From: Lathyrus oleraceus
Lineage: Eukaryota > Streptophyta > Magnoliopsida > Fabales > Fabaceae
Length of the DNA stretch: 64,000 nt
Direction of reading: 5' to 3'
Assembly (NCBI RefSeq): GCF_024323335.1
Contig: NC_066584.1
Span: forward strand, 429,574,319 to 429,638,318
The translations under genes and the position numbers were made by a program. This document shows, in pieces, positions 32,892 to 44,373 of this stretch (its first letter is position 1; the number at the start of each line of letters is the position of its first letter). The notes under the pieces are model-generated. The model was not told the origin of the DNA, did not search any database, and saw nothing but the letters and a program-made list of their open reading frames with translations.

Positions 32892-35800
32892 AGGGGCAGC
32901 TGTAAGACCCCAATTTTGACCCTAATATCCCTCATGCATTTCCATCATAAGCATTAGCGTTGGGATCATACCTTGGCATCCTCCTTACCCATTTTCATTG
33001 GGTTTATTTTGGGAGATATCACCAAGCACTTTTATGATTATATCATACTTGTATTTTATCATTTCACTAACCAAAATACCAAAAATATGTCTTTGCATCT
33101 ATCTAACTCTTTTGTAGGAAGGGCATGATCTCATTGATTCATCAAGATCACATCTAGGGTTGAAGGCCCTCATGAACAAAGAGAACAACCAAGAATTGAT
33201 TCAAGAATGGTTATGAACATCATATATGAGTCCCAATGTTCCCTATATGTTATATTGATCAAGTTTTCTTCAAGAGTTTGAGGGTGATTTGCCTTGGAAA
33301 CCCTAGTTTGACTGGGTATCTTGAGTAACTTCTCCAACAAGCTATCTCACCAATTGATCAAATTTCTCAATGGATACTTCAAATTTCATCCTCTTATGCA
33401 TATATGATCTACCATGAGCCAATAAAGTCAAGAGAATTGGAAATTAGCAACTTGGTTGATGGTGGTTGGCCAGATGGATTCATCTGATCAAAACTGGGTC
33501 TCCCTAGACCCTATATCCTACAATTTTCACCATATGAGAATAATACTAAGCTAAAACTTACTCTAGATGACATTATAAACAACTTTCATGTTGAGACCTA
33601 GAGCTATTTTTGCTTGGAAAATCATTTTCTATGTTGAAACATTATAGGTCATTTTGTCTAAACCCTAATTTGAAAGTCAACTTCCCAAGGCCATGACTTG
33701 CTCAATTTTTATGAGATGAAAGATTTACAAGTTGCACAATTAAATTCAATGTTTCTAATTCAACATTGATGTTTGGAGTGGGAGCTAATTCAACTTTTTT
33801 GAGCATGTGATATGAGGCTACATTATAGGTCACTTTTGACCTATACCATTGATCAAGTGATTTTTTGAAACTTCAAAAATGCATAACTCTATCATTTCAA
33901 ATCCAAATGACATGAAATTGGTAACATTTTTAAGGTCTTTGAGAGAGCTACAACTTTGATGAATACAATTTTCTCATTTGAAGCTCCCATAAAAAGTTAA
34001 GCAAGGTGGAATATTGAGACATATGGCTTGACACTTAGAAACTTTTTGATATGTCAAATTTTTCCAAACTTCCACCTCAAATATATCCAAGTTCCAAGCT
34101 CCAAATGAAAAAGTGTCCAACATCAAACTTATTCCTCTTGATCTCACCTTTCCAAAGAGATCAAATTCATTCATTTTGGATGAGAAATGCATAGACTGCG
34201 CATGGCTTAAACAGGCTGGTATCATTTGGCATGGATCCAACTTCAAGCATTAATGTTCAATTGCCTTGCATTCCAAGCTTGCTTCAACACATCTGATCAT
34301 TCATTTTGGACTTCAAGTTATCAGTTCATGGGCCTATGTGCGCCCATACACCATGCTATCATCAATTTCCAAATTTGGAAGGTTGAAAAGAGTGTGCAAA
34401 TATCACATGGATTTGACTATAAATACAACTGCATTTGCTCAGAAATGACACATACATTGCGCCAGCTTTGAATCTCCATTGAGAACCCTTCACTCTCATA
34501 GAATAACCCTGATAAATTCATTTGAATTTGAGCTTGAATCTCCACTATTTTAGAATTCAATTCTCTAGGAGTCCATTGCTTCTAAACCTTTCCACTCCTC
34601 TCCTGCAAGCAATTGAAGTGAAGCCGGGCACAATTCAGATCAAGATCCATCGTGTTCAGACCTCCATTGAAGATAATTTGCAGAAATTTTAAACTCTTCG
34701 ATTCTCTCAATTTATTGCTCAATTTTATTGATTCTTGAGTTGTCTGAAGTCCTACCAATGTAGGCAAGAAGATTGAGTTGCTTTGAGGTCAAATCGAAGC
34801 AACTCGGATCATGCACCTCATCTTTCAATTCCATATATCTCTTAATATATTTGGAATTGGAGGAATTAGAGGTCATATTCGTACTCAGTGATGTTTTTTT
34901 CTTTAAGATCATGTCCTTGTTTCTCTTTTTGGTGATGGTTCATGTTAACCAGTCCGGTGGAGCTCACCGGAGAAGACAACCGGAACTCTGGCTCCGGTGA
35001 TGATGTGTCTTGAGTTTGAGCCACATGATCCATGTCTCACGTTTTAATCTTAACCGTTCCTTGTGAATACCATTTGTGCCACGCGGTTGACTCGGGTCTT
35101 TGTGGAACGCGCGTTTTGGATCATTAGATCTGCCACCTCAATTAATGAGGGAGATTTGATGGTCCACGTATTTTTGAATTTTTTTATTTTTGTTTTAATT
35201 GCATTTTCTTCAATAATTCATATTAAATTCAATATTGATCTAAAAAATATGGGACTTTCACCAAAAAATTCCAAATATTTTTCTCTTTCATATTCTGAAT
35301 TAAAATTATTTTTTGGATCATTATTAATATTTTTCATGAATTAATTGATTTTGCATTTGTTTTTAATTGTTTAAAAATATTTTTAAGTGTCCAAAAATTA
35401 TGAAATTTTTTCTCCAAGGTCCTTTGACCTTGTTTGACCTATGATAAATCTCATGGTAATTTATTTGGTGTTTGATGAGATTTTAGGATTTGGACAAAAC
35501 ATATTTGAATTTAATGCATTATTTTACTATTTTTAATTAAATAAATGTCATTTTAATTGTGTTGACCATTTGTATTGACTTAATTGAGTTTGATTATTTG
35601 GTGTTAGGCCTTGGTCAAGGTTGATTTGACTTTGTCAAGTTAATATCATTGGATTTAGGGGATTCATGGAATGTACATTCCATCTCCCAAAATGAATGAA
35701 TGATATTAATTTGGTAAAAGTACTCCTTTTACCAATTTGTGATCTCATTCATCCCCTTCCCTCTTCATCTAACTCCCCTTCTTTATCCATTCATTTTCAT

Positions 35801-37600
35801 TTGGCTAATGACATCTCAAAGTCCTAATGTTAGTTGATTGAAAGATTAAGATGAGTATGGATGAGATTAGGCCACACCTTTTTGCATATTTTTTATGTGT
35901 GGTATGTTTAATGAGCATAGTTCATAATACTATGTCTCCAACATGCATTAACACCAAAAGTCTATTGCCCGGCTTCAAATAGTTGTGACTTCTACATAAG
36001 TCCAATTATGATTGCTTAACATAGCGCTAAATTTGTGACACAAAAGGCATAAGCATTCTAGTTAGTGAAATTATAAGTCTCCCCTCTTCCATGGTATTGT
36101 GTGGAAACTTGGCCTTCTTTCCTTCCTTTGGAAGATGTTTTGGTTCAAGGATCCATGCTTATGGCAAGTGGGTTGAGTGTTCTCCAAAGAATGTCTTGAA
36201 ATCAAAAGCAAAACAAAACTAACTACTAACTTACTAACTATTAACTTTTAACTTCAAGTCTTTACTTTAATGCAATTTACTTTTAGCACTTTATTTCATT
36301 TGCCATTATACATATCATTCTAATTGTTTATGTTTATGTAATTTTTACTTTATCCATTTGGACCATATTGTGTGATATATTTTGTTTTGTGCTATTTTGC
36401 TTGTTTGTGTGGTCTTTGACCATTAATGTACATGATAACAACAAAAATCCTAAAAGACTTTTGAGTGGACTGTTGGTTTGATCTTGCCCAATTGGACTTA
36501 GAACTTAGGCAACATTCATTTGCTAATGGACTTGGCCAATGCCAATTTGTTGAAGAACCAAGTGCTTGCAATTTGAAGTTCATCTGATACATCATTCAAG
36601 ATCTCTCCAGTTCATCTACAACATTGATCATTGTTAAGCTATTATTTTGAACTTGTGACTTGTGGAATTCATCTGCTAAATGGGCTATTTTGAAGAAGAT
36701 CATGAAGTAGATAAGCTTGGATGAGGCCATCTTTATTTGATGCCTTTGCTCTTCAAGATTGATATAATTGTGCATTTGTGTGTTGTTTGATTCTAAAAAG
36801 TCCAAGGGAATTCCTGGTTTTTATTGACATACTTGCCTATTGGATTGCTACCTATTTGGTCAGATCTTTTCAACTTTAAACTTTTAATTTTGTGCATAGG
36901 ATAGTCTATTCATCTTATCCATATTTCTTTAATTTCAAAATCTCTCCCTCCATTTTCAAAAACTTCTTTGTGTGAACTACTTTTGTTCTAAACTTTGACC
37001 ACTTTTGCAAAAAAAATGGTAGAAACTTTGGCCTTATGCCATTGCATTTTCAAACTTATTTTCTTAAATCAAACTTGTAAATTAACTTAACTATATTTGA
37101 CTTAAACTTTCAAAAAGCTAAAAATAACTAAATCATTCAAACCAATTTTAGGCCTTTGTGCCTTTAAACTTAAATTTTGTTAAAACCAACACACTCACTT
37201 TGAAATTTATAGCACGAACTACGAGGTTTTGATCCCTCATTTTTATGTTGGTACGTAGGCACAAAATCGAAGGTCTTGTCAAACACAAAAATATAATTAA
37301 TGAATTCTTTTCTCATCCCCCCATTCTATTTGTTTGTAAACATCACTTTGTACAAGTACATATGCACACAAAAAGGGCTCCCTAGGAGTACCTAGGACAC
37401 TTTGGGTCCTAACACCTTCCCTCTGTGTAACCAACCCCCTTACATGTGATCTCTGACTTCTATTAGTTTTTATTTGAAAACTTCTTACTTTTGGGTTTTG
37501 TTCGCACTTTTTCCCCTTTTCCTTTGGAAACAATAAAAGCGCGGTGGCGACTCTTGTTAATTGATCTCTAGCTTATCCATAGCTTGATGATCATGAATTT
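32892..37600 (+). repeat. Target duplication, E1 PPT end and E1 3' LTR (truncated)
   Basis: AGGGG (32892-32896) and CAGC complete E1's PPT. The LTR starts at 32901 with TGTAAGACCCCAATTTTG but then reads ACCCTAATATCC, distinct from E2. It runs about 4.7 kb, including the conserved end block (CCTAGG hairpin near 37380; GTGGCGACTC near 37545). It breaks off near 37600, where minus-strand E3 pol begins, before its expected CA end. Confidence 0.85.
34418..34425 (+). promoter_or_regulatory. TATA box in E1 3' LTR
   Basis: TATAAATA in the context GACTATAAATACAACTGC, about 1.5 kb into the LTR, followed about 520 bp later by a GC-rich hairpin patch (34945-35005). Comparable boxes lie in the E4 LTR (TATATAA, 45509) and the solo LTR (TATAAAA on the minus strand, 56199-56205). 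Confidence 0.6.
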
Positions 37601-38467
37601 CCCATTACAATGAGTACCAAAGGAACCTTCATGGACTTCAGTCATCAACAGGTCTGCTTTGTGTCTATCCATACATCTGAGAAGAACCATATCGAAGTTT
37701 CTCTTGTAAAGCACATTACCATTAAGGTAGAAGTTGTCGGTTAATCTTCTCAAAGTCTTCTTTTCTTTCAAAGATGCCCTAGACGGATAAATCTGACTTT
37801 GGAGAAAACACTTGATATCAAAATACCATGGCTTTTCATATTTGACCTTTTCAACAGCAAACACATGAGTTGGCCTATCAAGACGCATCATAGCCAGATT
37901 AGGAACTTCATTCCAAAACTTCACCACAGTCATTGAAGCTAACATTGCAAGAGCATCTTCCATCTGGTTTTCATCTCAAGGAATATGATGAAACTCAACC
38001 TTTGTAAATAAAGTTGATATCCTCCTCACATAATCTCTATATGGTATCAAACCGGGTTGATTTGTCTCCCATTCACCTTTGATATGATTCATAACCAATG
38101 TCGAATCTCTATAGACGTCAAGATATTTGATTCTGAGATCAATGGCCTCTTCAAGCCCCATAATGCAAGCTTCATACTCAGCCATATTATTGGTGCACTT
38201 GAAAGTCAATCTAGCTTTAAACGGAAAATGAGTGCCTTGAAGAGTAATAATCATTTCCTCAATGCCATTACCATACTGATTAATAGCTCCATCAAATACC
38301 ATGCCCCAACAGGAACCGGGTTCTGTCCCTTCTTCAAGCAATGGTTCATCACAATCTTTCATCTTCAAGTACAAAATCTCTTCATCAAGAAAATCATACT
38401 GTACTGAATGATAGTCTTCAATCGGTTGGTGAGCCAAATGGTCAGCCAAGATGCTACCTTTAATTGC
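37601..38467 (-). pseudogene. E3 aRNH domain and start of integrase zinc region
   Basis: Reads ADHLAHQPIEDYHSVQYDF, WGMVFDGAINQ, AEYEACIMGLEEAIDL, TLVMNHIKGEWETNQPG and, after a TGA at about 37973 (where relatives have Arg), DALAMLASM. It continues VLYKRNFDMVLLRCMDRHKAD and breaks inside the HHCC region at EVHEGSFGTHCNG. It is very close to E1 7720-8560. First catalytic Asp and the Glu are retained. Confidence 0.87.
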
Positions 38468-39391
38468 TTTTTAAGATTGGTATTCCTTCTTTGTCTTTCC
38501 ATGTTTGAAAATTTGCAAATAAACCCCCTTAAGTTCCTTGAAAATTTTCTTCATTATTGATGATATGGATGCAAATGGGTGCATGAATGCATGAATGCAA
38601 CAATCACACTCAAGGATCAAGCAAAGCACACCAAACAAAGGTCATCGGATGGCTCGTATCATCCTTAATATCAATCATCCATTTTGGTGGATTATGGTTT
38701 TCACCTTATCAACACCCAAGTTCCATTGATATTAAGGATACATGAACGGATCAACCACGAATCAAGGGTTTGTTGCGAGTCACGAGCATGGAGTCTTGGT
38801 TAAGAACCACCCAAAGGGAGTGTACTAGGGTTTAAACCTGCCAAACATGTTCTACAAGAGGTTCCCATAGTCATCATCCCATCTTTCGGATATTATCGGA
38901 TAAACGACTACTCGTTTTCCAAAAATATTCTCAAGAGAGACTCTTATGAGTGTAGTGTCGCGTAACAGTCGTATCAAATCTTACATTTGAACGACTTCCG
39001 CACTACATCCTAAGAATATGCCAAGATGGGCTTGGTAAACTAAGGTCCTTGGCTTCTAAGGTCTATATTAGAAAGAGTAATGTATAACCACAACTTACTT
39101 GTGTGACATTATTGATCCCAACATGACCTCTACCAAGTGAATGGACTTGCAAGTCAACTTGCTAAGGAAAAACTCCACACAAGTCAAGAAGACTACGCCA
39201 TTCTCCTATCCTAAGTGCACTCGAGTTCCGTTATAGAACTCATCTCACAAAGATCACCAAGCATACAAGGAATTAATATCAAGCAAATCAATCATTACAT
39301 ACAATACAGTAATCCCAAATTGCATAAAAATATGTCACAAAATAATACAACAAGTATGAAAAGTAGGCAAAACCCACTAGGCAAATGTAAT
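38468..39391 (-). other. E3 5' leader with 15-bp hairpin
   Basis: Homologous to the E2 and E4 leaders. ATCCTTAATATCAAT (38661-38675) and ATTGATATTAAGGAT (38725-38739) form a perfect 15-bp stem around a 49-nt loop. One copy is present where E2 and E4 have two. The lower end contains the first codons of ORF1 before the deletion junction near 38467. Confidence 0.75.
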
Positions 39392-39409
39392 TCCCCAGCA
39401 GAGTCGCCA
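39392..39409 (-). promoter_or_regulatory. E3 primer binding site
   Basis: Reverse complement is TGGCGACTCTGCTGGGGA, six bases from the LTR end (TGTAGC on the plus strand at 39416). Single copy, identical to the PBS of E2 and E4. Confidence 0.9.
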
Positions 39410-39415
39410 CTTTTC

Positions 39416-42400
39416 TGTAGCAGGGTATTCGTTACCATTAGAGATATTGACTAAATCCAAGGTAAATCATACAAGTCGAGTCGCCACCGCACTTCTATTT
39501 ATCCAAAGGAATGGTTAGAAAGCGAACAAAAACCTAAAAGTTTTAACAAAAAACTAGTAAAAGAGAAACAGAGATCTGGGTAAGGGGGTTGGTTATGTAA
39601 TGGGAAGGTGTTAGGCACCCAAAACATCCTAGGTACTCCTAGGGAGTCCTTTTCATACTTGTTGTAAAGTTTGTTTGTTTTATGAAAGTTTATTTGTGCA
39701 AACATGATTGAAGGGATGAGAAGAGAATGTACAAGTTATTTACATTTTGTGTTTGGATGGATAAACCCATTGCCTACGTACCATCTTAAAGAAGATTAGG
39801 ATCAAAACCTCGTAGTTCAGGGTAAAAATCTCAAAATGAGTTGGTGAATTGATTGGTCCAAAAGCCTTAAGGTCTTTTGTTATCAGCGGGAGAAAACTCA
39901 ACCTAAAACCACAAATCCACCATGTGAGGATAGCTTCAACATGCTAGTGAGGGGTTAACCCTATAATAAGCATGGAAGACTCATTGTCCATCACTAAGGA
40001 TATAGGTGAGTATTACATCTACCACAAGGATAACTCAAACCTAATAGCTAAAGGTTATGAAAAAATTTGATTAAAGAAGTGGCCATTGGAACCACAAAAA
40101 AATATTTGAATGGGTTATATTTACCAATTAGAAGTATATACAAAATGGTCAAAGTTGACTTAATGGTTCAATTCAAAATAAGTGTTATGAAAAGAAAGTT
40201 TAAAAATCAAAAGCATAAGGCTTAGGTTTCTAATGTTTGAAAACAAGTGTTAAAAGTTTTAGCTTGGGTTAGAGTGGAGGGAAGAAGAAGAATGTCTAAG
40301 TCCTAAGTAAAGCAAAAGGTGAGGGATAAAGAAATAAAACCACAATGGAGTTCCTCTCTTGAGATCATATTGATGATCCAAGTAGCTCCCATCCTTTGGA
40401 ATAAGCAATCATACAAAGCATAAACTCAAGCAATCATCAATCAAGGTGAACTTGGAAAAAACTTCTCAATGCATCTTGGATCTCTCTCTCTTGGGAGCTC
40501 ATGGTAATGGTTCTTCAATTAAGCTCAAGTGGGAACCCCTAGCACAGGAACACACACATCAAAGAGTTTTATGAAACAAATCAAGAATGGACAAGAGTGA
40601 GTTTAGAGACTTGGCCCATATTCATCATTAAGGTCTTTTTGCTCCAATTTTGCATAGGGAATGTCCAAGAAACTAAGTCCATTTCTCCATTCTTTCCATA
40701 GGGAAAAATCCTAAGATCTAAGTCCACTTCTTTGCATTTGGTCCACAACAATCAAAACAAAAACACAAGCACAATAGTATATACACAATTATGTGCTCAA
40801 GTGAGCAAAAGGCAAATGGCATTAACATAAATATGTGCTCAAGTGAGCAAAGAGAAAAGCAAATGGATAATATGTGCAAGAATAGTAAATTGCATAAAAG
40901 TAAAGAGCAAAAAGTAAATGTTAATTGTTAATGGTTAGTGTTAGTAATTGGTGTGCCATAAGGCAAATTTAGCGTTATGTTAAGCAATCGTAATTGGACT
41001 TATGTAGAAGTCACAACTATCTGAGGCCGGTCAATAATAATGTAGGCAACAAACACAAGTTAGAAGTCTTGATTAGTGAACCAAGTTCCAACAACTTGCC
41101 ATGCCAAAAAGAAGAGAATTGATCTTGTATTGGTTTAAGTCTTTTCCATGATTTAGGAAACAACCTATCCTTAATGCAAAGCCATTCACTTGATCAATTG
41201 ATCAAGATGAATTAGATTTCAATCAAGGAAGATTAAGTCTCCCTAATCAATGCTAACTTATCAATCTTCAACTCATTGATCAAAAAGAAAGAAGAAGAAG
41301 AAGAAGAAGAAGAAGGAGATGAAGAATGGATAAGGAAATGGAAAGATCAAAATGCATCAAATGAAATAAGATGTACCTATACATATGTATTGACTAAATG
41401 ACATTGAAAGTCAAAGTCAAACAATGAGAAATCAGAAGTGGGATGAAGATTGGAGATCAAACAATAAGCATAATATTTTTGGTATTTTCAATATTAGAAT
41501 AAACTTGAATTAAAAATAAAAGAAAGGTCAAACTTCAAAATCACTTCAAATCAACCTTGAAAGGTCCAAGTGATTTATCCCAAGTTCAACAAGGTCAAAC
41601 TAAGTTTGACAAAAAAATTCAGCATTTTTAAAAGTCAGAAACTATTTTTAATCAATTAAAAATGAATAAAAATAACCTAATTGAATTAAAATCTCAAACA
41701 AATCTCAAATCAATTATAAAATTGATGAGAATATTTTTCATAGATCCATCATCATTCAAATAGGTTAGGAAAATATTTTTGTATTTTTTGAATATCAAAA
41801 ACTATTTAAAATGAATTAAAAATAACCAGAAAAGAAAAAACTCACAAAAAATATCAAATGACAAAATAAAAAATATTAAAAATCAGAAATAGAAACTAGA
41901 AATTATTTGAGGAAGAATGCAATTGGTCCCATATTTTTTGGATTTAAAATGAAGAAGATATGAATTTTTGAAAATAATGGAAATAAAAGAAATTAAATCA
42001 GAAAATCAAAAATGCCAAAAATCCAGAGGCGTCATATCTGGATTCATTAATTGACATGGCATATCTGAAGGCAGGGAGACGCGCGCGTATGGTGTACTTG
42101 AGTCAACAGCATCACACATAGCCTTTAAAAAAGTCATAACATTGGATGCATGAGATTGAATCTGGAAACAGGAATGGACGATCCTGATTGAATCTGGAGA
42201 CCAGACGGTGGCCAGCGCCACCGTCTTCTCCGGCCAACCTCTGGCCATGTCCAAAATTTGCAGAGCTTCAAATGGAAACCAAAACGCACGATCCATACAT
42301 CTTTGGAAAGCTGGGAGGATGTACATCATCCCTATGCCACTCAATTCCACTCTAGATCTCTATATTGAGAGAAATCAGAGATGGAAGTTTTGTGGTGTTC

Positions 42401-44216
42401 ATCATGAACTTAATAGATTTCAAAAATTAAATGCACAGTTATGATGCCTCTATTGAGAGGACTTCAGCCAACACAAGATCCAAGCAAATATGTCAATATA
42501 TGATGAGTTTCGAAGAAAATACCAATTGGAGAACAAACTTGAATTATGGAGATTTGAGCTTGATTCCTTGCTTTCTTTATCAAAACAGAAGATCAATGGA
42601 GTAAAGGATGAAGGTCTAGAAGCTTTAGATCCAAGGATTCAACCAGATGTAGTTGAATTTTGGATCTGAAAAAAAATGAAGAAAAGTGAAATAGCTTCTT
42701 TGGTGAGGTTGGGGAATCACTTCAGCAGGGTTTCATGTGCATGAAAGTTGAAGGCCTCCATGCATGGGCCTATACAGGCACATGGAGGGCCCAAAAGCCA
42801 ATGCAAATGGATGCTGAAATGATTTGGAGAAGGTTTGGACGTGTGGTTTGCACTCCAATTTGCATATGAAGTTTCACCATGTTGTGCATAATTGAACCAA
42901 AAACTTCTCCTCTTCGAAAATACCAATTGCCAAATCCAAACATGATCATGTGAGTAATGGTTGGAAAGGTTTTGATGTAAGGAACAATTTTTATGTTGGG
43001 CAAAAATCCATTTGAGGTGTGGAAATTGGTGAAATTGGAGTTTAAAGTGCAAGGTGCAAAACATGTAAAGGCAAAGTTTCTAAATTTGGCCAATGTTCAA
43101 GCCCTTCTGTTTTGATGATGCAAGCCTCAAATGAAAAAACCTCCAACCTAAAAGTTGTAGATATTTTCAATACAATCAAAATGGACTTAAATTTAGCATC
43201 ATTTGGGTTTTTGATGAAAGAGTTATGGGAACTTGAAGTTGGACTTTTTTGCTTTTCAATGCATTTGGCCCAAAATGACATATAATGTCTTGCATTATCA
43301 CATGTATTTACTTTGAGATTTTGAAATTTTGTTAAACATAACATTTGAAATATACATCTTAAGCTTTCCAATGCATTTGATCCCATCTCAAAATCATAAA
43401 AAATGAATGAGTTATGTCTTTGGGAAGGTGACCCAAAATTAGGGTTTCAGTAAAAATGACCTATAATGTCTTGGAATGGGAGATGACCATACAAGCTTCA
43501 AATCATTTTTTTATGAACATGAAAGTTGTTCATATTGTACTTAAGAACATTTTTTCTTTTGGAACCATATCCATTTGACCAACACATAAAAAGTTAGGTC
43601 TCAGTGCATTTCAGAATAGTCTGATGAATTGACTGATCAACTTCTCAAGTTCATGACTCATATCTTGATGAATTGATGATTGAGGACACTCAAATAAGTT
43701 CAAATATGCATGAAATGATGAATTAAAGAACTTCCCTTGATTGTATTTGACCATGGGCTAAGGTTGCTTCAAGAGCAAGGCATTGTGGTGCACAGATGAA
43801 TTAGGGTTTCTTTGGGGGCAAACCTCAAACCCTTTGACTAGCTTTGATCAAAATGATGAATTGAGATGCTAGGGAGGCATATTTTATGGATGAGAGATTT
43901 GGGAATCATTACCATGTTTGCTTTCATCTCCTCTTGGTCATGTCTTTGTACCAATGATCTCCTTGAAACTCTTGACCTTGTGATTGCTCAAGCTACAAAC
44001 AACAGATGTTAGTGACATATTTTTGTGCTTTTGGTTAGTAAACAAGAATGAGAAAAACAATGATATACATCTCAAGCATGCTTGGTGATCTCAAACCACT
44101 CACAAGAGGTCCCACCCAAAGGCAAAGGGAACCAAGATGCTAATGATCCTTGAGGCAATGCAAATGCAATGTTATGATGCCATGAGGGATCTTAGGGACA
44201 AAATTGGGGTCTTACA
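39416..44216 (-). repeat. E3 5' LTR
   Basis: 4801 bp, starting on the minus strand at 44216 with TGTAAGACCCCAATTTTG, followed by TCCCTAAGATCCC, and ending CCTGCTACA at 39416. Includes the conserved end block (39478-39660), an (AAG)n tract at 41286-41316 and a strong GC-rich hairpin (42204-42225). Open frames inside have no recognisable domain. Confidence 0.88.
42204..42225 (-). other. GC-rich 9-bp hairpin in E3 LTR
   Basis: GACGGTGGC-CAGC-GCCACCGTC is a perfect 9-bp stem with a 4-nt loop. On the minus strand it follows CCGGAGAAGAC, the same phrase found in the E1 LTR at about 34970, where a different but also self-pairing sequence follows (ACCGGA/TCCGGT). Confidence 0.7.
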
Positions 44217-44373
44217 TGATGGATGTCAGAGAACAGGTAACATATCAAAGAGAAATCAGATGTCTCAGAATGCCATGTTAGAGGTAGAACTGTCTGATGT
44301 GTTGGGAATAGATTTTATGGGACCTTTCCCACCGTCCTTTGGAAAGCAATACATTCTGGTCGCAGTTGACTAT
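44217..44373 (+). pseudogene. Integrase fragment of another Ty3/gypsy element
   Basis: 157 bp reading [14 protein letters not shown], then [19 protein letters not shown] and YILVAVDY in one frame. This is the end of the zinc region and the first catalytic Asp (GIDFMGP) of an integrase. The wording differs from E1/E2 and is closer to Athila-type or chromovirus-like integrases. It is the oldest layer here: E3's LTR abuts it on the left and E4's LTR begins after VDY on the right. Confidence 0.8.

Larger units (their letters stand above)
37601..44216 (-). mobile_element. E3: truncated, internally deleted Ogre-like element
   Basis: On the minus strand: LTR (44216-39416), PBS (39409-39392), leader with hairpin, the first codons of ORF1, then an abrupt jump to aRNH (38467-37601). 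The 3' part of the element, including integrase, 3' UTR and 3' LTR, is missing; the break abuts E1's LTR at about 37600 without target duplication. It cannot code for a working polyprotein. Confidence 0.87.

Noticed and set aside
42006..43386. Several 78-115-codon frames in the E3 LTR as a captured host gene
   Set aside because: They overlap in different frames, lie inside an LTR and show no recognisable domain.
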